Assembly (NCBI GenBank): GCA_035726825.1
Contig: JALNTX010000008.1
Location: 186,001 to 250,000, forward strand
From: Pseudocitrobacter sp913778145
GTDB taxonomy: Bacteria > Pseudomonadota > Gammaproteobacteria > Enterobacterales > Enterobacteriaceae
Reading direction: 5' to 3'
DNA length: 64,000 bases
The translations under genes and the position numbers were made by a program. Shown in pieces: positions 8,891-18,052 of this stretch (position 1 is its first letter; each line of letters begins with the position of its first letter). The notes beneath the pieces were generated by a model. That model saw only the letters and a program-made list of their open reading frames with translations, ran no database searches and was not told the origin of the DNA.

Positions 8891-10624
8891 TTATTCCGTC
8901 ACTTCTTCTGCGACTTTCACACCCACTTTAATGACTTCATTATCGGCTTTTTCCGCGACCGTCCACACCATTCCGGCAAACTCTACCTGGTCACCGACAA
9001 CCGGCGTTGCGCCTAACAGCTGCTGAACGATATCGCCAAGCGACTGCTGCTTATCGCGAAACTCCTCGCCACCGTCAAGACCGTAAATCATTGCCACATC
9101 AGCGAATTTGGCGCTGGCTTCGAGAATAAAGTCGCCAAAGAAACGTTGATCCAGCGCCACCGGCGGCGACTGGCTGAACAGTTTACCGAGCGCCGGAATA
9201 TCGCGCTCGCGGGCAATCACGCACAGAATATCGCCTTCGCGCAGGCGTGTGCTGCCATTTGGGTGCAGCAGCACGTTATCGCGAAACAGCGCGGCGATGC
9301 GCGTATCTTTCGGCATATGCAGGTCACGCAGCGCGGCGCCCACGCACCATTTGTCGGCGCTCAGCTGGTAAATAAGCTGTTCCCACGGGTTTTCAGGGTG
9401 AATGTCCAGCCCGACGCGCGATACCGGCCAGCCGACGGGCGGCACCACCACTTTGGCGCGTTTTGCCGCCCAGGAGAGCGAGGTTCCCTGAAGCAGCAGC
9501 GACACAAGTACCACGAAGAACGCCACGTTAAAGAACAGACGGGCGTTATCCAGCCCGGCCATCATCGGAAACACGGCGAGGATAATCGGCACCGCGCCGC
9601 GCAGACCCACCCAGCTGATGAAAATGCGCTCGCGCAGGTTAAACCCGCGAAATGGCAGCAGGCCGATAAACACCGAAAGGGGGCGGGCAAAGAAGATCAT
9701 CCATAGCGACAGCAGCAGGGCGGAAGCGGCAATCGGCAGCAGATCAGACGGCGTCACCAGCAGGCCGAGCACCAGGAACATGCCGATTTGCGCCAGCCAC
9801 GCCAGCCCATCGAAGTTTTGCAGAATACCAAAACGGTTACGAATCGGGCGATTGCCCAACAGGAACCCGCACAGGTAAACCGCGAGAATACCGCTGCCGT
9901 CAAGCGATGTGGTAATCGCAAAAATCATGATCCCGCCGCTGAGGGCCAGCAGCGGATATAGCCCGGTCGGTAGCGTGATGCGGTTAATCATCTGCAACAG
10001 CAGGTAACCGCCCGCGAGGCCGATCAGAATGCCTAAACCAAACTGCTGAATGATATGCACGGCAAACATCCAGCTTAAGCCCGTTTCGTGCTGCTGGATC
10101 ATCTCAATGAGCGTGATGGTCAAAAAGACCGCCATCGGATCGTTGCTGCCGGATTCAATCTCAAGCGTCGAGCCGACACGCTCATTCAGCCCTTTGCCGC
10201 CCAGCAGCGAAAACACCGCCGCGGCATCCGTTGAGCCGACAATCGCGCCAATCAGCAGCCCTTCAATCCAGTTCAGATTGAACAGCCACGCCGCCGCGAT
10301 GCCGGTTAGCCCGGAGGTAATTAGCACGCCCACCGTCGCCAGCGACAGCGCCGGGCCGAGGGCGACGCGAAATGAGCTTGCCTGGGTGCGCATCCCGCCA
10401 TCCAGCAGGATCACCGCCAGCGCGAGGTTACTCACCATATAGGCGAACGGGTAATTATCGAAAGGAATGCCGCCGATGCCATCTACGCCTGCGAGCATAC
10501 CAATGGCAAGAAAGATAACCAGAATCGGGATACCGAGGCGGGAGGAGAATGAACTTAAAAGAATGCTACAGGTTACTAAGACTGAACCCAAAATAAAGAG
10601 ACTAATGACTGCCGCGGCGTCCAA
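8891..10624 (-). CDS. cvrA: K+/H+ antiporter CvrA (NhaP2)
   Basis: A 577-residue cation/proton antiporter of the CPA1 family, linked in other bacteria to potassium efflux and osmotic adaptation. The N-terminal two thirds are a polytopic membrane domain with the family motif GSTDAAAVFSLL and ESGSNDPMAVFLT (about residues 130-170). From about residue 390 the protein is cytoplasmic, with a TrkA-C-like domain (HPENPWEQLIYQL onward) and a C-terminal CorC/HlyC-type domain (PVVGDQVEFAGMVWTV). Translation seems to start at a TTG: it opens the conserved MDAAAVISLFILGS and is preceded by GGGGAG. Convergent with dadX. Confidence 0.94.
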   Translation of the reverse strand: MDAAAVISLFILGSVLVTCSILLSSFSSRLGIPILVIFLAIGMLAGVDGIGGIPFDNYPFAYMVSNLALAVILLDGGMRTQASSFRVALGPALSLATVGVLITSGLTGIAAAWLFNLNWIEGLLIGAIVGSTDAAAVFSLLGGKGLNERVGSTLEIESGSNDPMAVFLTITLIEMIQQHETGLSWMFAVHIIQQFGLGILIGLAGGYLLLQMINRITLPTGLYPLLALSGGIMIFAITTSLDGSGILAVYLCGFLLGNRPIRNRFGILQNFDGLAWLAQIGMFLVLGLLVTPSDLLPIAASALLLSLWMIFFARPLSVFIGLLPFRGFNLRERIFISWVGLRGAVPIILAVFPMMAGLDNARLFFNVAFFVVLVSLLLQGTSLSWAAKRAKVVVPPVGWPVSRVGLDIHPENPWEQLIYQLSADKWCVGAALRDLHMPKDTRIAALFRDNVLLHPNGSTRLREGDILCVIARERDIPALGKLFSQSPPVALDQRFFGDFILEASAKFADVAMIYGLDGGEEFRDKQQSLGDIVQQLLGATPVVGDQVEFAGMVWTVAEKADNEVIKVGVKVAEEVTE

Positions 10625-10786
10625 TGTTCACGTACTCCCCGATAACGAACAAGCTAGTTACAAAAAGTTATCATAATTAGTGTGCGAGCAGGGGAACAAT
10701 AAGAGTATTGAATGTTTTTTTATTGCCAATGCTGCTTTTTTACCGTGTCGCCCGCCAGCCTGACCGGCGACGCGGTAATTCAGGTA

Positions 10787-12733
10787 TTAGCTATTCTCTT
10801 TCAGTTCCCGTCGCGCATGGGCCGAACGCAGATACTGCTGAAACTCTTCAATCACGCTGACCGCAGAGATTTCTGTTTTCGTTCCGTCCTGTGCTTTGCG
10901 CATATCTGCATAGACGATCAGCGCAAACAGTTTGCCTACGCCGCGGTTTTCAACGCCCCGTACCATACGTTTGAGCTTCTTCGGCGGCTGATAGCCTTCC
11001 CGCCAGCTCAACACGATACGCAACGCTTCATGACGCTCCTCCACTTCAAAGTCAGTGATGGCGGTCCACTCGATGGGTTTATCCAGATCGCTACACTCAA
11101 TGTGCGTTGGGGTGAAGGTATAGAGCGGTGTCTTGCCGGAGCGATGCAGCATAAACGTTACGAAACCTAATACCCAGGCCATCCCAATCAACCCGCCAGA
11201 AATCCTGGCGGCGTTGGGCATAAAAAGAGCCAGGATACCAATAACCATCAGGAACACGGCGCCCGCGCTTTGCAACAACACTTTTTTCTTGTTGTCGCGC
11301 CAGATTTCACAGCTTTCCGTCGCCAGCGCCGCGTGCGATTCCAGCATCTGCTGGTGCTCTTCATTATACTGGACGGCTTCTTCCGTCAGCGACTGCGACA
11401 TTGACGCGCGCACCTCTTCCAGCCCGCCGAATAACGCGCCCAGAGAAGCGAAGTCGCTTTCAGAGACCTGACGCGTTGCGTGCGCAATCAGGCTATCGTC
11501 AATTTTAACGTTCAGCGCTTCAATACGCGCGCGCGTGACAGGGTGGCTGTCTGTCGGGTGCTGAATTTCATGTTCCAGACACGCCTGCACATCGAAAGTA
11601 TTGGCTTTGCACGCTTCGCCGAGCAGGCCGCTTATCCACTCTTGCTGTGCCTGTTGTTTACCGGACATCACCTTATTGAGATAGGTGTCGACCATTTCAG
11701 ACAGCGCGGAAATACGCAGCAGCGCCGTGGAAAGCGCCTGCGGCGTACTGGCCCGTGCGCCGGTTTGGTCGGCGGCAAACTCACGGATGCGGCTCCAGTA
11801 GCTGACCGTTTCGTGAAACTTAATCAGGAACCACAGGCCCATATCCAGCGCAGGATGCAACACCACGCGGTCAATCCACGCCACGCCGTTGGCGTTATTC
11901 GCCATCTGCTGTAGCGTATTTTCAAGCCCGGCATAAACCGGCGCGAAGCGTAAACTGTACTGCGTATCCTGCCCGGTAAAATGGCCCAGTTCGTGACCAA
12001 TAACCGCCGCGACCTCTTCTTTATTCATCAACGATGAGTAGGTGAGGGGTAAATAAAGGGTATTGCCGGTCAGCAGATCGCCGCTATTCAGACGAACGTT
12101 ATTGGCGGTGACATAAAAACAGTCAAAAAAGCCGACCACAATATTATCCGGCATAACGACCTGGCTTTTTTGTGCCAGTTCGCGTACCCAGCCCCACAGC
12201 TGCGGCGATTGTTCCTCTGTAACCGAATGACCATGAATATGGCTTTCTTCACGCTTAAAGAAGGCAAAACAACGACGGATGGAAAACATGCTTTTCAGCA
12301 GCATCCATAATATGGCACCGATAGCAAAAAGGGCCATGACAAATACTTTTCCTGACCCGCGCCCGGAATGTGACAGCGAAACAAGCCAGGCCAGCTCGCC
12401 GCCCACTAACGAAACAATCCCCAGCCCGTTGAATATCATAATCAACAGCATAAAGATGGGAATAATGCCCCGGCACAGGGTAAAGGTGGCGATCAGTTTA
12501 TTTTGCGAGGTCCGCGACGCGACCACGCTCAGATGGCAAATCAGCATCGCCAGAAGGCAAATAAGAATGGAACCGACGCTACAAAGCCCCGCAAAAACGG
12601 AGAGACCTGCGCGAAACGCAGCAGAGGAACTGTGCCCCGCAGGCGTGCCGCCGAGACGCCAGAACTGCCAAAAACCATATGCCAAAATTATTATTGGGAT
12701 TAAAAATATACGTCTGAAAGCTTTTATTTCCAT
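10787..12733 (-). CDS. Membrane-bound M48 family metallopeptidase
   Basis: A 648-residue integral-membrane zinc endopeptidase of family M48. Hydrophobic segments lie at about residues 8-25, 42-68, 86-112 and 130-150. The zinc motif HELGH is at residues 247-251 (VAAVIGHELGHF). The third ligand is probably the Glu of EFAADQTGA some 80 residues later, the usual M48 spacing. Two more hydrophobic segments follow (AVFLMVIGILALFM and ISGGLIGMAWVLGF), then a cytoplasmic C-terminal domain of about 120 residues with PH-like strands. It is far longer than HtpX, LoiP or BepA. I know no E. coli K-12 gene like it between cvrA and ldcA. Substrate unknown; membrane-protein quality control is a guess. The ATG has only a weak Shine-Dalgarno. 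Confidence 0.85.
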   Translation of the reverse strand: MEIKAFRRIFLIPIIILAYGFWQFWRLGGTPAGHSSSAAFRAGLSVFAGLCSVGSILICLLAMLICHLSVVASRTSQNKLIATFTLCRGIIPIFMLLIMIFNGLGIVSLVGGELAWLVSLSHSGRGSGKVFVMALFAIGAILWMLLKSMFSIRRCFAFFKREESHIHGHSVTEEQSPQLWGWVRELAQKSQVVMPDNIVVGFFDCFYVTANNVRLNSGDLLTGNTLYLPLTYSSLMNKEEVAAVIGHELGHFTGQDTQYSLRFAPVYAGLENTLQQMANNANGVAWIDRVVLHPALDMGLWFLIKFHETVSYWSRIREFAADQTGARASTPQALSTALLRISALSEMVDTYLNKVMSGKQQAQQEWISGLLGEACKANTFDVQACLEHEIQHPTDSHPVTRARIEALNVKIDDSLIAHATRQVSESDFASLGALFGGLEEVRASMSQSLTEEAVQYNEEHQQMLESHAALATESCEIWRDNKKKVLLQSAGAVFLMVIGILALFMPNAARISGGLIGMAWVLGFVTFMLHRSGKTPLYTFTPTHIECSDLDKPIEWTAITDFEVEERHEALRIVLSWREGYQPPKKLKRMVRGVENRGVGKLFALIVYADMRKAQDGTKTEISAVSVIEEFQQYLRSAHARRELKENS

Positions 12734-12869
12734 ATAAAAAGACTCGCATTAAGTGATAAATTTAAAATGACGGTTCATTTTAAATTGGCCTTAAGGGAGC
12801 TTTTGTTATTATTCCTTACGATAGCTTTAAGATATTTTAATTATATTCAGAAAGGGAATGTGTGTATTT

Positions 12870-12900
12870 GTGGGATGCTGTATATGTTGCAGCATCCCAC
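12870..12900. other. Perfect hairpin downstream of ldcA
   Basis: An 11-bp perfect stem (GTGGGATGCTG with its complement) around a nine-base loop, in the AT-rich gap between ldcA and the M48 gene. Neither side has a real T-run, so it is not a standard terminator; it may protect the ldcA transcript end. Confidence 0.5.
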
Positions 12901-12909
12901 TGATAAGCC

Positions 12910-13821
12910 TTAACGAAGAACCGGATGCCCGCTGATGGTCAGTGTCGTAGCGCCTGCCGAATGCACCAGTTTCGCCTGCGCCCCCAGCGGCAGCGTGACT
13001 GTGCGCTGTTCGTGGCCGAAATCGAGGCCGCTGATGACCGGTATCGACAGCCTTGAACGCAAATAGTCGTACATGGTCTGTAAATCATAACCCGCGTCGT
13101 AATCATTGGGCGTGGCACCGGTGAAGCTACCGAGCACGATGGCCTTCTGACGCGGCAGAATACCGGCGTACAGCAGTTGCAGCAGCATGCGTTCCACGCG
13201 GAACGGATGTTCGTTGATATCTTCCAGCACCAGAATACCGTCCTGGATTTGCGGCATCCACGGCGTGCCCACCAGCGACGCCAGCATCGCCAGATTCCCG
13301 CCCCATAATTTGCCATCTTCGTGGCACTGCGGCCCGTCACCCGCCCATTCAAGCGTGAAGCTTTCATTGCGCAGTGCCTGCCAGAAGTGATGCACGGTAA
13401 AGTCGTTCAGCGCTTCTGCACCAAAATTCCCTGCCAGCATCGGCCCGCTGAAGGTGATGACATCACCTTTTGCCAGCAACCCCATCTGAATAACGGTGAA
13501 ATCGCTGTGCCCGCAGATAAGCAACGGATCCTGCTGTTGGCGTGCGACGAGCGAGGGCCAGTCGATGGCATCCAGCAGACGGCTAGCGCCATAGCCGCCG
13601 CGCACCGCCAGCACAATCTGATTTTTCCCTTTCAGCTCCGCGAGTTGATTGATATCGGCAAGACGCTCACTTTCGACACCCGCAAAGCGCTGGCTGCGGC
13701 GTGGAATAACCTGCTGATGGTTGACCTGATGCCCTGCGCTTATCAGCCGGTTAATGCCCATTTCGGCGGCGGATTGATTGATGCAGTAGCCCGACGGGGC
13801 GATCAGATGAAACTGTGACAT
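12910..13821 (-). CDS. ldcA: Murein tetrapeptide LD-carboxypeptidase
   Basis: A 303-residue cytoplasmic serine peptidase of family S66. It removes the terminal D-alanine from recycled murein tetrapeptides, giving tripeptide for re-use. The nucleophile serine lies in CGHSDFT (about residue 106) after the conserved VRGGYGASRLL. The Glu and His partners fall in LVLEDINEHPFRVERML and GLDFGHEQRTV. Length is one residue short of E. coli LdcA. It is divergent from emtA, another murein enzyme, with about 95 bases between them. Confidence 0.95.
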   Translation of the reverse strand: MSQFHLIAPSGYCINQSAAEMGINRLISAGHQVNHQQVIPRRSQRFAGVESERLADINQLAELKGKNQIVLAVRGGYGASRLLDAIDWPSLVARQQQDPLLICGHSDFTVIQMGLLAKGDVITFSGPMLAGNFGAEALNDFTVHHFWQALRNESFTLEWAGDGPQCHEDGKLWGGNLAMLASLVGTPWMPQIQDGILVLEDINEHPFRVERMLLQLLYAGILPRQKAIVLGSFTGATPNDYDAGYDLQTMYDYLRSRLSIPVISGLDFGHEQRTVTLPLGAQAKLVHSAGATTLTISGHPVLR

Positions 13822-13915
13822 GGCAATTCCTTGCTGAGAACGAAACGAGTATCATGCCGCCTGAACCCGTTATTGTCATTACTGGCGACATACTTGAGCT
13901 AAAAAGGATAGTTGC

Positions 13916-14527
13916 GTGAAATTGAGATGGTTTGCTTTTTTAATTGTGTTACTTGCCGGATGCAGTTCAAAGCAGGATTACAAAAATCCCCCCTGGGACC
14001 CACAGGTACCGGTGAAGCGCGCAATGCAATGGATGCCGATTAGCGAAAAAGCCGGTGCGGCGTGGGGCGTAAGCCCGCGTTTGATTACCGCCATCATTGC
14101 GGTCGAGTCTGGCGGCAATCCGAATCTGGTCAGTAAATCCAACGCTGTCGGCCTGATGCAGTTGAAGGCCTCTACCTCCGGGCTGGACGTCTATCGGCAT
14201 ATGGGCTGGAGCGGTCAACCGTCAACCAGCGAGCTGAAAAACCCGGAGCGTAATATCTCCATGGGCGCGGCTTATCTGAGCATACTGGAACACGGCTCGC
14301 TGGCAGGCATTAAAGACCCGGAAGTGATGCAGTACGCGCTGATGGTCTCTTATGCCAACGGCGCGGGCGCGCTGCTGCGGACGTTCTCCTCCGATCGTAA
14401 AAAAGCGATCAGCAAAATCAACGACCTGGATAAAGACGAGTTCTTCGAACACGTCGTAGAAAACCATCCGGCTCCGCAGGCGCCGCGCTATATCTGGAAA
14501 ATGCAGAAAGCGATGGATGCGATGTAA
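13916..14527 (+). CDS. emtA: Membrane-bound lytic transglycosylase E
   Basis: A 203-residue outer-membrane lipoprotein that cleaves the MurNAc-GlcNAc bond of peptidoglycan to leave 1,6-anhydromuropeptides. The lipobox LLAGC (lipidated Cys16) ends a short signal peptide. The SLT domain carries the catalytic glutamate in AVESGGNPN (about residue 63), GLMQLKAST and ISMGAAYLSIL. It starts at a GTG with AAGG eight bases upstream; no ATG fits the signal peptide. Its stop codon directly abuts the stop of the convergent ycgR gene. Confidence 0.95.
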   Translation: MKLRWFAFLIVLLAGCSSKQDYKNPPWDPQVPVKRAMQWMPISEKAGAAWGVSPRLITAIIAVESGGNPNLVSKSNAVGLMQLKASTSGLDVYRHMGWSGQPSTSELKNPERNISMGAAYLSILEHGSLAGIKDPEVMQYALMVSYANGAGALLRTFSSDRKKAISKINDLDKDEFFEHVVENHPAPQAPRYIWKMQKAMDAM

Positions 14528-15262
14528 CTAATCGCGAACCTTGTTGGCGCGTTCACGCGCTTCTCGCTCCAGCGAAAAAATGATGCGCTGGAGCGCGCGT
14601 TCTGCCGCCGGGTTAACGTTCAGAAAACGCAAACTCAACCGCGGCGTGCTTACCGTCTCGTTTTTATGATCGACCACTCTTCGCTCGCTGACCGCAATCA
14701 GCTGCGCATCAAAATGAAATATCCCCCATTGCCCCATATCCAGCTCCAGCTGCGAAAAACGCATGCCCGGCTGTAAATCATCTTCCGGTTGGTTATCCAG
14801 CAGCGCGCCCATTCCTCCCAGTGACAGGTCAAAAATTCGAAAGCGCATTATCTGTTTGCCGGGTAACTGCGCTTTGCCAAAGTAGGGGGGATGCAGCGGA
14901 GCGGCAATGCGAAAGTATTCACGACGCTGGATAAACCAGAGCGTCGGCGGAACGGGAAGAATGAATGCGGGTAGCCCCTGAAATTCGCCCGCCTGCAACT
15001 GTGCTACCGTGAATTCCATCTTAGCGCCTGCGGTTTCAGCGGTAATGGTGACATTTTCTACGCGCTGTACCGCGCGGTTTTCATACGCCTGACTGCCAAA
15101 ATCGAGCACCAGTCCGGTTTTACTCACCTCCAGAAGGCGACTGATAAATTGCCCGCTTCCCCACGAGACGCATAGCGGAACGTCATCGCGATGGAGATCG
15201 CGCAGAATATTCAAAACGGCCAGCGGGTTTTGTTTCAGGAACTGCGAAGGGTATTGATTCAT
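14528..15262 (-). CDS. ycgR: Cyclic-di-GMP-binding flagellar brake YcgR
   Basis: A 244-residue cytoplasmic PilZ protein. On binding c-di-GMP it docks on the flagellar motor and slows swimming. The N-terminal YcgR/PilZN domain runs to about residue 108. The PilZ domain starts with the ligand motif QRREYFR and carries DLSLGGMGALL. Length equals E. coli YcgR. A class 3 flagellar (sigma-28) promoter lies just upstream, so expression should follow flagellar assembly. The ycgR and emtA stop codons touch with no spacer. Confidence 0.96.
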   Translation of the reverse strand: MNQYPSQFLKQNPLAVLNILRDLHRDDVPLCVSWGSGQFISRLLEVSKTGLVLDFGSQAYENRAVQRVENVTITAETAGAKMEFTVAQLQAGEFQGLPAFILPVPPTLWFIQRREYFRIAAPLHPPYFGKAQLPGKQIMRFRIFDLSLGGMGALLDNQPEDDLQPGMRFSQLELDMGQWGIFHFDAQLIAVSERRVVDHKNETVSTPRLSLRFLNVNPAAERALQRIIFSLEREARERANKVRD

Positions 15263-15297
15263 CTGCTATCTCTTCTGGAGGATAAACCGTCTGGTTG

Positions 15298-15324
15298 TTA
15301 TCGGTTTACCTGCGGGAAACTTCA
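15298..15324 (-). promoter_or_regulatory. Sigma-28 (FliA) promoter of ycgR
   Basis: Read on the minus strand: TGAAGTTT-N11-ACCGATAA, against the FliA consensus TAAAGTTT-N11-GCCGATAA (one mismatch in each half, exact spacing). It ends 35 bases before the ycgR ATG. Confidence 0.85.
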
Positions 15325-15450
15325 GCCTTGGTAAAAATATTTTTGTACGCTTACCCGCAGCGTGCGGGCGTGTAACGCTTCTCCAGGTCAAAAATATTCA
15401 GTGTATGAATAAAATATAAGCGCGACGGCGAGATTTTTAAGAGTAATTAC

Positions 15451-15457
15451 CTATACT
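15451..15457 (+). promoter_or_regulatory. Possible sigma-S -10 of ymgE
   Basis: CTATACT matches the sigma-S -10 preference and lies about 70 bases before the ymgE ATG. GlsB/YeaQ-type genes are often stress-induced; this is an inference. Confidence 0.4.
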
Positions 15458-15523
15458 TGAAACATTAGGGGCGCAGAATGTCGGCGCTTTTTTTGAGGTT
15501 TTTTTAATTGGAGGATGGTAAAA

Positions 15524-15781
15524 ATGGGTGTTATTGCCTGGATTATTTTTGGTCTTATTGCGGGTGTTATTGCCAAACTGATTATGCCGGGGAAAGACGG
15601 CGGCGGCTTTATTCTGACCTGTCTGCTGGGTATCGTTGGTGCGGTGGTGGGCGGCTGGATTGCCACCACGCTGGGCTTTGGCGATCGCGCAATGGGCTTT
15701 GATATGCACAGCTTCCTGGTGGCAGTGGTCGGTGCCATTGTGGTGCTGGCTATCTTCCGCTTCCTGCGCCGCAGCAACTAA
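15524..15781 (+). CDS. ymgE: GlsB/YeaQ/YmgE-family membrane protein
   Basis: An 85-residue, glycine-rich inner-membrane protein with three hydrophobic segments (IAWIIFGLIAGVIAKLIM, FILTCLLGIVGAVVGGWIA, FLVAVVGAIVVLAIFRFL) and a basic RRSN tail. It is called a transglycosylase-associated protein, but no enzymatic activity is established; relatives respond to envelope and stationary-phase stress. The ATG at 15524 gives the conserved MGVIAWIIF start with GGAGG nine bases upstream; a start three codons earlier overlaps that site. Confidence 0.9.
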   Translation: MGVIAWIIFGLIAGVIAKLIMPGKDGGGFILTCLLGIVGAVVGGWIATTLGFGDRAMGFDMHSFLVAVVGAIVVLAIFRFLRRSN

Positions 15782-15793
15782 GTATTACGCTTC

Positions 15794-15816
15794 AACGGCC
15801 CCATTCGGGGCCGTTA
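15794..15816 (+). terminator. ymgE terminator
   Basis: Inverted repeat AACGGCCCC...GGGGCCGTT followed by TATTCTTCC, twelve bases after the ymgE stop. The T-run is weak. Confidence 0.65.
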
Positions 15817-15886
15817 TTCTTCCTGGCTGTTGATTCCCCATAAATTTTTCAGTCTCTGTACAACTGGCTATTGCGCGTTAAATAAA

Positions 15887-15905
15887 AATGAGAATAATTA
15901 GCATT
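15887..15905. promoter_or_regulatory. Fur box of the TonB receptor gene
   Basis: AATGAGAATAATTAGCATT closely matches the 19-base Fur operator and lies about 30 bases before the receptor ATG. Repression by Fe2+-Fur is expected. Confidence 0.82.
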
Positions 15906-15936
15906 CCTTATTCTAATAATCGGTCAGACAAACATT

Positions 15937-18039
15937 ATGCGCTTCGCCTATCGTACGCTCTCGGGAATGATTGCACTTGCTCTCGCCACACCGGCCCTGG
16001 CCGACAACGCTGAAACCACTATGGTCGTCACCGGTTCGCAGGGGAGCAGTGAACTGCCCGCCTGGACCAACAGCGCCACCAAATCCGCCGTTGCGGAGAG
16101 CAAAACGCCGCAGGTCATCAATACCATCAGCAGTAAAGAAATTACCCAGCGCCACGCCAACTCGGTCAATGAGATCCTGCGTTATGCGCCGGGCGTCTCG
16201 ACGGAAGTGCGCGGTAGCACCAGCTACATGAGCGAATATAAAATTCGTGGCTTTACCGTCGACAATGAATTTTATAATGGCCTGCAACTTCCCTATAACG
16301 TCAACGGCAACACCAAAGCGCGTATTGACCCGCTGCTGATTGAAAGCGTGGATATTCTGAAGGGGCCTTCCTCGGTGCTTTACGGCAACGGATCGCCTGG
16401 CGGCCTGGTGAATATTCAGGGGAAAAAGCCGCAAACCGAGCAGCGCACGGAAGTGGGGTTTAACACTGGCACACGCAACCTGAAAGAGGGGTATCTGGAT
16501 TCCACCGGGCGTATTCTCGACAGCGACTGGAGCTACCGCCTGCTGGGCAAAGCGCGTGAAGGTGACGACCAGCCGCATACCACGCGTTATGAAGATTATC
16601 TGGTCGCGCCGAGCGTCACCTGGCAGCCCGATAACAAAACGCGCCTGATGTTGGACGCGCTGGCGCAGAATACGCCGAGTCTGACGCCGTCCAATCCTTT
16701 ACCGCTTTCGTATCTGCGTTCCAGCTACGCCGGGCGTCGCGACTTTGCGGGTGATAAGTGGAGCGGTTTCGAACAGCGTCAGTGGATGGTGGGTTATAGC
16801 TTCGAGCATGAATTCGACAGCGGTTGGGGAATCGCCCAGAAAGCGCGTTATTTTGACATCGATACTCACCAGCGCAGCGCCTATTCCACCGGGAATGCGG
16901 GCAGCGCAAACGTGTATGAACTGAACCGTTTTGCCTACACCACCGATGAAGATCTGCACAGCTTTAATATCGATAACCAGGTCAGCAAAACCTTCGCGCT
17001 GGGTGACTGGCAGCATCACCTGCTGGCGGGGTTCGATTATCAGAAACTGAATTCGCACTATAACTACCGCTATGCCTCGACCACGCCGGGCATCGATATG
17101 CTGCATCCGGATTACTCGCAGATCACCAGCGATAATTTAGGGCTCTACACCGCGCAGAAAAACCGCCTTTCTTACAACCAGAAAGGGTATTACTTCCAGG
17201 ACCAGGTGGAGTTCGGCGGCCTGAATATTCTTGGTAGCATTCGTTATGATGAGTACCAGTCTGCCACCACCGATTATCTCAACGACCAGCAAAAAGCGTG
17301 GATCTCGCAGGATCGTGTCACTAAACGACTGGGTGCGCTGTATGCCTTTGAAAATGGACTGTCACCGTTTATCAGCTACTCAGAAGGTTTCCTGCCGGTA
17401 TCGCCGCGCGGCAACCTGACCGCGCAGGATGTGAAACCGACCACCAGCAAACAGGTGGAGGGTGGCGTGAAATACCTGCTGGCTGAATACGCGACGACCG
17501 TTACCGCATCGGTATTTAACATTCGCCAGAAAAACGTGGTGAGTGCGGACCCAAGCTGGAACTATCGTCAGACGGGGGAGATTGAATCGAAGGGCGCGGA
17601 GCTTTCCGTCATAAGCCGCCCGACGGACAATATCAACCTGATTGCCAACTACGCCTACACGCACGCTATCAACACCGAGGATGAAACTTACGAAGGTAAG
17701 CGCCCGACGCAGATCCCGGAAAATGCGTTTAACCTGTGGGGGGATTACACCTTCGATAGCAGCTTATTCAGTGGATTAACCGTTGGCGCGGGCGTGCGCT
17801 ACACCGGGCCGATGGAGATTTCTCCGGCTAATAACGAAGGGAAGTTGGGCGGCACGACGCAGTATGATATGGCGGTATCGTACGATATGTCGGCTATCGA
17901 CAGCAGCCTGAACGGCTTGATGCTGAAGGCCAGCGCGCAGAACCTGACCAACAAAGAAACCTTTAGCTGCTACGACAGCACCAACTGCTGGATTGGCCGT
18001 GACCGTACAGTGCAGGTGGGGGCAAGTTATACGTTTTGA
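15937..18039 (+). CDS. TonB-dependent hydroxamate siderophore receptor (FoxA/FhuA-like)
   Basis: A 700-residue outer-membrane receptor. The signal peptide ends at ALA after about 22 residues, followed by a TonB-box-like TTMVVTG. The plug domain (about 45-165) has EILRYAPGVSTEVRG, IKPSSVLYG-type DILKGPSSVLYGNGSPGGLVN, and the rest is a 22-strand barrel ending in the terminal aromatic TF. The C-terminal CYDSTNCWIG segment, with two cysteines, resembles the end of ferrichrome and ferrioxamine receptors, so a hydroxamate siderophore is the likely ligand. It stands alone without siderophore biosynthesis or ABC genes, so it probably uses an exogenous siderophore via FhuBCD. No E. coli K-12 gene is known at this site. 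Confidence 0.88.
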   Translation: MRFAYRTLSGMIALALATPALADNAETTMVVTGSQGSSELPAWTNSATKSAVAESKTPQVINTISSKEITQRHANSVNEILRYAPGVSTEVRGSTSYMSEYKIRGFTVDNEFYNGLQLPYNVNGNTKARIDPLLIESVDILKGPSSVLYGNGSPGGLVNIQGKKPQTEQRTEVGFNTGTRNLKEGYLDSTGRILDSDWSYRLLGKAREGDDQPHTTRYEDYLVAPSVTWQPDNKTRLMLDALAQNTPSLTPSNPLPLSYLRSSYAGRRDFAGDKWSGFEQRQWMVGYSFEHEFDSGWGIAQKARYFDIDTHQRSAYSTGNAGSANVYELNRFAYTTDEDLHSFNIDNQVSKTFALGDWQHHLLAGFDYQKLNSHYNYRYASTTPGIDMLHPDYSQITSDNLGLYTAQKNRLSYNQKGYYFQDQVEFGGLNILGSIRYDEYQSATTDYLNDQQKAWISQDRVTKRLGALYAFENGLSPFISYSEGFLPVSPRGNLTAQDVKPTTSKQVEGGVKYLLAEYATTVTASVFNIRQKNVVSADPSWNYRQTGEIESKGAELSVISRPTDNINLIANYAYTHAINTEDETYEGKRPTQIPENAFNLWGDYTFDSSLFSGLTVGAGVRYTGPMEISPANNEGKLGGTTQYDMAVSYDMSAIDSSLNGLMLKASAQNLTNKETFSCYDSTNCWIGRDRTVQVGASYTF

Positions 18040-18052
18040 TGGTGGGATTTTT

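Noticed and set aside
12870..12900. Intrinsic terminator for ldcA
   Set aside because: The stem is perfect but neither strand has a T-run after it, so it is listed only as a hairpin.
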